A DNA stretch of 22,500 nucleotides from Sphaeroforma sirkka (taxonomy: Eukaryota; Opisthokonta; Ichthyosporea; Ichthyophonida), in NCBI GenBank assembly GCA_001586965.3, contig LUCW03001630.1:180001-202500 (forward strand). The letters are read 5' to 3'. The position numbers and the translations under genes were made by a program. This document shows, in pieces, positions 17,674 through 22,500 of this stretch. How positions within the stretch are numbered: the first letter of the stretch is position 1; the number at the start of each line of letters is the position of its first letter. The notes under the pieces are model-generated. The model worked only from the letters and a program-made list of their open reading frames with translations, searched no databases and had not been told where the DNA came from.

Positions 17674-18590
17674 TTTCTCTATGATTGGGATGGGAATATG
17701 TGGCATACGAAGAGGTAGACTTTCCATAAAATATGATATGATATATGTCACCACAAGCTTTGCGGTACGAATTTAAATATATTTAGTCGTATACACAGAG
17801 AGGACTGATATGTAAAGCAGTAAAAAACAAGTAAATACACAACACTTTCTGCAATCCTCGCAAGAGTGTTGATTAATTTTGTTGACAGCTTTCACAACCT
17901 TCTTCCGATGAATGATACATTTGACATTTATTTGGCCAAAATTGGGGCCAATTTTGACACCAACCGAAAAATGGACTGCCTCTATTTTGGCATATTTATT
18001 TATTTTATTCACATGATGTGTGATGGCCGGCTCCTCTTTTTTTAATATAAAATACACAAGTCTCTTGCATTGGAGGTACGCTTATTTTGATTAGAGATCT
18101 GTAAGAGTTGAACATTGTTCTTCAACCGCAAGCTCGCCTTTAAGACGACATAATAAGATATCACATCGGTTAACCAGCATCCTGCATGCATACCCAGTCA
18201 ATTCTCAAGCGTTGAGTTTTGAGTGTCAGCCCTCGTAACAATAAATGCAAAGTAAACACCACAGCACGACGAAACACAAGCGCACTCAAGCTAAAGTCTG
18301 GTCTTCTCTGGCTATTTGGGATTTTTTTTAAATACATACAAAGAAGATTATGCTACGTTCGTTTGAGTTCGCATAGATATTCTTACTTCCAAGACCAGGC
18401 GATGGCCGAAATATAGTGCTGTCAACCAACTTCCAGTGTTTGATACGCCACAGTCCGGTACTGATCCGTAGTATACATAGCTTACTACTCCATTCGATTT
18501 CGGCTTATTTATCTTTCTACTAACTTCTTTCTTCAACTTTTAACGTAATAGCAGACGGTCTCAAATATCAAACTATAATAAGGTTCGTAT
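17674..18590. other. AT-rich intergenic region upstream of p47
   Basis: Lies between the p47 start and the 3' end of the ureidoglycolate lyase gene, both on the reverse strand. It should contain the p47 promoter and the 3' UTR of the lyase. The reverse-strand open frame 18057-17773 shows no recognisable domain. No canonical AATAAA was found directly after the lyase stop; an AATAAG-type sequence lies near 18506. Confidence 0.55.
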
Positions 18591-20242
18591 TCATCCTTCT
18601 ATCATGATGGTCTGTGTGAAATGGTGCTCTTGGCAATCCTCGTCGGCCACACCATTTTCATACACTAGGCAAGCAAAGTCTGTGGTTTGTGCGCGTACGA
18701 TCAGTGAGTTGAATTATTACAAGGTCAGTCATCGAATAATAGGTGAACACATACACTACTGCGCCATTTTTGACTTTTACGTCACCGAAGATTTAGAATG
18801 GTTGACAAGAGTATCACACAGGTATAGCACGTAGTATAAAAGAATACCTGTCATAGCATCCAGCGCTACCATAGGATGGTGCCAGCAGCCTGCACTGTAG
18901 CTGATTCCCTGTGTGTTGCTAGCTATAAACGCTTTGAGGCTGCTGAGGTCTGGCTCTGGCCCTGTGAATTTATATATTGATGAAACACAGTCAGAATGGA
19001 TACTATGTGTATACGATAACTATGAATACAGACGTCGAACAAAAGAAGACATATGGGTGATAGTACATCTGGAAGCTCTCCCAGGTAGGGTTCGCGCAAG
19101 TGTACACAATTATGTACTAAAATTATCTCAGGCAATAATAAGATGCAGTAGGATCCGACATACTGAGCATGCATGGAGTTAAGTACCTTCTGTGGCTTCC
19201 GAGACAATCACGAGATAGCGTTTCGATTCGTCCATCATGGGTATGAAGACCTGATACATGGCCGGAGTGGGTTTAGCAGTGGTCAACTACAACAACAAAA
19301 AGTGTACTCGTACTGCGACAAAGCAAGGAACCAAACAACACTGCAAAAAAAAAAACTCGGTTTAAACCTATTCATACAATTGATCCTCTACATCACATAC
19401 TTGCGTGGAGTGCGGGTGCCTCTCAAGCAGTTTGCACTGAAATGGAAGATCTTTCGGCGTGCACCGAAAGACGCACATATTCGCGACAGCATCCGTCCTT
19501 AAGAGTGTTAAGTACCATAAAGTGAATTCGGACAAGCTGAATGTATGTGATGCTTCAGAATATTTGACCCGTGATCAACGAACAAAGATGATACAAAAGT
19601 ATGCCACAGTATATTTGACCACTGATTGAGACGCACAAGGAACTCAAAGTATGTCTTAAGAGAAAGCCTCACTCACCTTTTATTCAACATTGCAGCGACT
19701 CGATTGGATCGAACAGCAGAGCCCTGGTTTGCAGCGATAACTGACCCCGAGGGACTTTTACTCTCTATCACCTGAAGCCAAAACAAAAGCAACCGAAAGT
19801 GAATTGAAGAAACAAGCACGCCTATTGCATTAGTAATTCAAATCTCTAAAGTCATCGCTACTAGTTGGTTGATTGTATTCCTATATTAAAAAACTTCTTC
19901 ATATTGACCCGAATACGAGTGGTTAGACTGCAGTGGCATAGTGGTGGGACCTTGGCATGCGTAACTCAAAACATATAAACGCTTGGAAATTAATGCGGAT
20001 CCCCCCTTCCCATCTATAGACAGTATTTAATCATGGCTATAGCGGGGGATACCGCACTGGAATTTTCCGCAATGTAGGAACAACCGAATATCAGAGATTG
20101 CAGTTGACACAATGACCTAGGAGACTGAAATCATGACTGAAAAGAGTATACCGAATAATCTCATACTTACATCTCCATATGGCTTGAAGTTCTCCTCTGT
20201 CAGCGGCTCTGCTCTCAACAATAAGTCTTTAACATCCATCAT
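18591..20242 (-). CDS. DAL3: Ureidoglycolate lyase, complete, 6 exons
   Basis: Exons on the reverse strand: 20242-20171, 19771-19677, 19497-19401, 19250-19187, 18961-18848, 18679-18591, giving 176 residues. All junctions are GT-AG and in phase (0, 2, 0, 1, 1). Landmarks of the ureidoglycolate lyase family (bacterial AllA, yeast Dal3): LTEENFKPYGD|VIES near the start, ANQGSA at about 38-43, CVFRC and LLERHPHSTQ|VFIPM (about 79-93), RYLVIVSE, PDLSSLKAFIAS, YSAGCWHHPMVALD (about 131-144) and the ending VYENGVADEDCQE. Known reaction: ureidoglycolate to glyoxylate and urea, the last carbon step of allantoin use. The start is the first of two adjacent ATGs; the second would remove one residue. Length is normal for the family. 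A TATA-like stretch lies 20-30 bases upstream. The gene shares no pathway with its neighbours. Confidence 0.95.
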
Positions 20243-21308
20243 ATATATCCTATGTTTGCTATAAATATCAACCTGATTGATGTGTTGCAGGAAGCATGTG
20301 CTTGTATTAATATTGTAAATAAAATAAAGTCACAGCTGAGTGCTGTCAACTGTCATGTCAAAGTGTCTTTTAATTCGGCGGCTTTTCTTGGGGCAGCTTT
20401 TTTTGCATAGCCCCTGAAAAGTCAGAAAGACAAGGAAGCTACAATACATATGTAAGGTGCAATAGTCCTACTTTCAGGTCCAGGGCACGTTTGGCCCTGA
20501 TTTGTACAATAGTGGGTGCAACTATTCTAGAAAAACAAATACACCAATTTTAGGGGCAAACACCTGGGTTTTTCACATGGTTCACTACAGCATTGTAAAA
20601 TACCAACTTACTGACCAAAAGGCAAATAAATATCCTACAATTTCATTTGTTGTCGTATAGATACCGACTCATGCTTGGCTGCAATACCCGTGATGAATTG
20701 CGGATGACATCAGCACGACCATGCATACTCTTTAATCTGAGTGCATGCATATACAAACGCGGTCGAAGAACTTGTTGCAAGGTACGCACAGAGGAAAGTG
20801 TACAGCATCTGCTGAAGAACAACTTGTAGCAAACAAGCCAGCTACGTATCACTCGCATTCGGGTGCGGTTTGGTTTGGCAGGAAAAATATTCAAGACCGG
20901 ATTGCGAAATTTTCTTGATAGTTGATAGTGTTCATTTTCAGATGATTTTCTTTCTCTGAACGTTTGTTAAAACGGTTGAATATTTGTACTTGCATAGTCA
21001 TGTGGATGCGCTCGCAAAGTCATATACGTAGCTATTCAAATGTACTTTATATTGAAACATATATCTTTCTATCCACGGTTGTTTATATATGCGGATTTTT
21101 GTGTTAACTTTGAATCATACACCGTAGTATCGGACGATTATAGGACTATAGACTACCACACATTCAAGTATGGTTTTGACCCGTGCAAGTCTGATGCCTC
21201 AAACGTCTTTATATCCTGACTTGAACGTTCTCGCGCCATTGACTTCTACGGATGGAACCACATCCCCCTCGAGAAAATACTAGGACAGGCGTGGTATCAC
21301 CACGCCCT
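20243..21308. other. Intergenic region between ureidoglycolate lyase and the E2 gene
   Basis: It should hold the lyase promoter and the 3' UTR of the E2 gene. It has A/T-rich stretches and a hairpin at its right edge. A reverse-strand stretch (about 20525-20360) has exon-like pieces: after TTCTAG an open segment including KRALDLKVGLL, and after TTTTCAG a lysine-rich segment ending in a stop. No homology is recognised and no upstream exon is clear, so it is not called a gene. Confidence 0.5.
21288..21306 (-). other. Perfect hairpin just after the E2 stop codon
   Basis: Read on the reverse strand, GGCGTGGT-GAT-ACCACGCC forms an 8-bp perfect stem with a 3-base loop, starting two bases after the TAA of the UBE2K-like gene. 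In the transcript it would be the first structure of the 3' UTR. Its function is unknown. Confidence 0.7.
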
Positions 21309-22203
21309 TTATTTTAGTAGCTTGGCTGCCGCTTCTTCAATGTTGCCGTTTGCCTTGTTTAAGTACTTCTCGCATTTCTCTCGACTGAACCCCATTTCCA
21401 TGAGCTGCTTGATGTTTCTCTCGAATTTCGTCTCAGTCTCTATAGTGCGATGTGCAACGGTGTGTGCGAATCAACAATCACATCAACATCCACTGTGATT
21501 CATTCGATTGAAGGAGCTCGCAAAGTACACTACGAAATTGGCCAAAACTCTGCGTCTAACGATACCGTATATATGCGACTGTTACCCGCATGCGGTGCAA
21601 CGAGCATATTGCTACTTATACCAAACTTCGGCATCGAACCAACTATCCCAAACTTCAACTTCAACGCTTTGGCACTTCAATCCTGACACGTACAAGTATT
21701 CTGCTTTCTACGCATACTAAGAAACAAAGCAAGACTACCTTGTGCGTATTTCTCCGTCCACTGCTTCGCCTGGTCTTTCCATTCGTCGAAGTGATCCATG
21801 TACTGTTTCGCCACCACAGCGTCCTGTGGCGAGTTTGGCTCGGGGGAGGCTAAGAGCAATTGAATGGAGAACAGCACACTCTTAATTGTCATGGCCGCTG
21901 CCCTGTGTGTGTAAATGGATTACCATTAGACTTCTAAAACGTAGTATATACAGCCAACTCGTTGAGTGAGCAAGTTCAAACAGCCCAGCTGGAAGGAACC
22001 TTAGCTCAATGCCGTCTATAACACACACTCAGCAAGGTAGTATGCGGAACTTGTGACCAAAACCCCCCTTCCGACGAGCACTAAAGTTTGATAGACACGT
22101 GGTCGATTCCAAGTACTCACCATTGATCCTTTAATATATCAAGGCATATCGCACCGGTTTGCGATGAGACATTGGGGTGCCAAACTTTTGTTTCGAATTT
22201 TAC
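21309..22203 (-). CDS. UBE2K: Ubiquitin-conjugating enzyme E2 of UBE2K/Ubc1 type, last 3 exons
   Basis: Reverse-strand exons 22203-22121, 21902-21739 and 21439-21309 encode the last 125 residues; the first 70 or so would lie beyond the window. Exon 1 carries TKVWHPN and [11 protein letters not shown], with the catalytic cysteine in ICLDIL. The junction TG|G restores the Trp of [12 protein letters not shown]. Exon 2 continues with [20 protein letters not shown] and a helix ending in WTEKYAQ. Exon 3 (phase 1, acceptor CTATAG) carries a UBA domain: [20 protein letters not shown] and EEAAAKLLK, then TAA. Only a UBE2K/Ubc1-class E2 has this catalytic core plus a C-terminal UBA. Known role: building Lys48-linked ubiquitin chains. 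The 83-nt first exon starts with GTA (Val of the P-P-K-V segment) after CAACAG. Confidence 0.95.
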
Positions 22204-22500
22204 CTGTTGTGATAGAAAAAGACAGGATACTTGAGAATATAGCTAAAAAAATAAAATATCAGAACTTAGCAAAAAAAAACTATCAGGACATCAATTAAAA
22301 CCACAGTCACTGAAATACGACAAAACTTGAAAACAAGCGATGATATGAGTAAACCTCCAGGATGCGTACATAGTACATCGGGAACTATACTAATATGTGC
22401 TTCACATGGCCGACTGGCGGAAAATGGGTCACATAAGGAAATATACTAACATGTGCTTCACATGGCCGACTGGCGGAAAATGGGTCACATAGGGAAATAT
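22204..22500 (-). other. E2 gene intron (part) to window end
   Basis: No exon matching the N-terminal half of the E2 is visible. The reverse-strand sequence before CAACAG is T-rich, as expected of a branch and pyrimidine tract. Confidence 0.75.
22381..22500. repeat. 56-bp tandem repeat running off the window end
   Basis: GGAAATATACTAACATGTGC-type starts lie at 22381, 22437 and 22493, an exact 56-bp period. The first two copies differ at only a few positions. The array probably continues past 22500. Confidence 0.93.

Noticed and set aside
17773..18057. A 94-residue reverse-strand protein
   Set aside because: AT-rich composition, no recognised domain, and an intergenic position.
20643..20894. 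Overlapping forward and reverse open frames near 20.7 kb
   Set aside because: Neither shows a domain or splice-consistent neighbours.

Overview
The window is a piece of nuclear DNA from a eukaryote with intron-rich genes. It carries four protein-coding genes. All four were found by joining short exons whose GT-AG borders, reading phases and conserved motifs agree. The organism cannot be named from sequence alone. Plant-type telomere-like motifs (CCCTAAA), a UBE2K-type E2 with a C-terminal UBA domain, a p47 adaptor and a ureidoglycolate lyase would all fit a unicellular opisthokont relative, for example an ichthyosporean-like protist. That placement is an inference of low confidence.

Layout. 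Positions 107-13168 (+) hold the 3' part, 16 exons and 752 residues, of a DExH-box helicase of the DHX30/DHX36/DHX57 group; its N-terminus and motifs I-III lie before the window. Only about 2.3 kb of those 13 kb are coding. The introns hold a different tandem array almost every time, plus one 79-bp block of interstitial telomeric motif. Positions 13169-15006 are the gap between two converging genes. Positions 17619-15007 (-) hold a complete three-exon p47/NSFL1C gene (UBA-SEP-UBX, 455 residues). Positions 20242-18591 (-) hold a complete six-exon ureidoglycolate lyase (176 residues). Positions 22203-21309 (-) hold the last three exons of a UBE2K/Ubc1-type E2; its 5' end lies beyond the window.

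Functions. The genes do not form an obvious pathway. The helicase would remodel RNA or RNP. p47 is a Cdc48/p97 cofactor and UBE2K builds ubiquitin chains, so both touch the ubiquitin system. Ureidoglycolate lyase acts in allantoin breakdown. In a eukaryote, adjacency does not imply co-function.

The main observation is in the helicase introns. Several tandem arrays do not just lie inside introns but begin on the splice junction itself. Copies of the exon end plus 5' splice site, and in one case of the 3' splice site plus exon start, have been amplified (45-bp units at 1499, 34-bp at 4278, about 63-bp at 9096, 96-bp at 10769, an 18/23-bp alternation at 11131). This leaves ladders of near-identical candidate splice sites beside the real ones. 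The p47 and ureidoglycolate lyase genes next door have short introns without such arrays. Most long open frames in the window are by-products of arrays whose period is a multiple of three.
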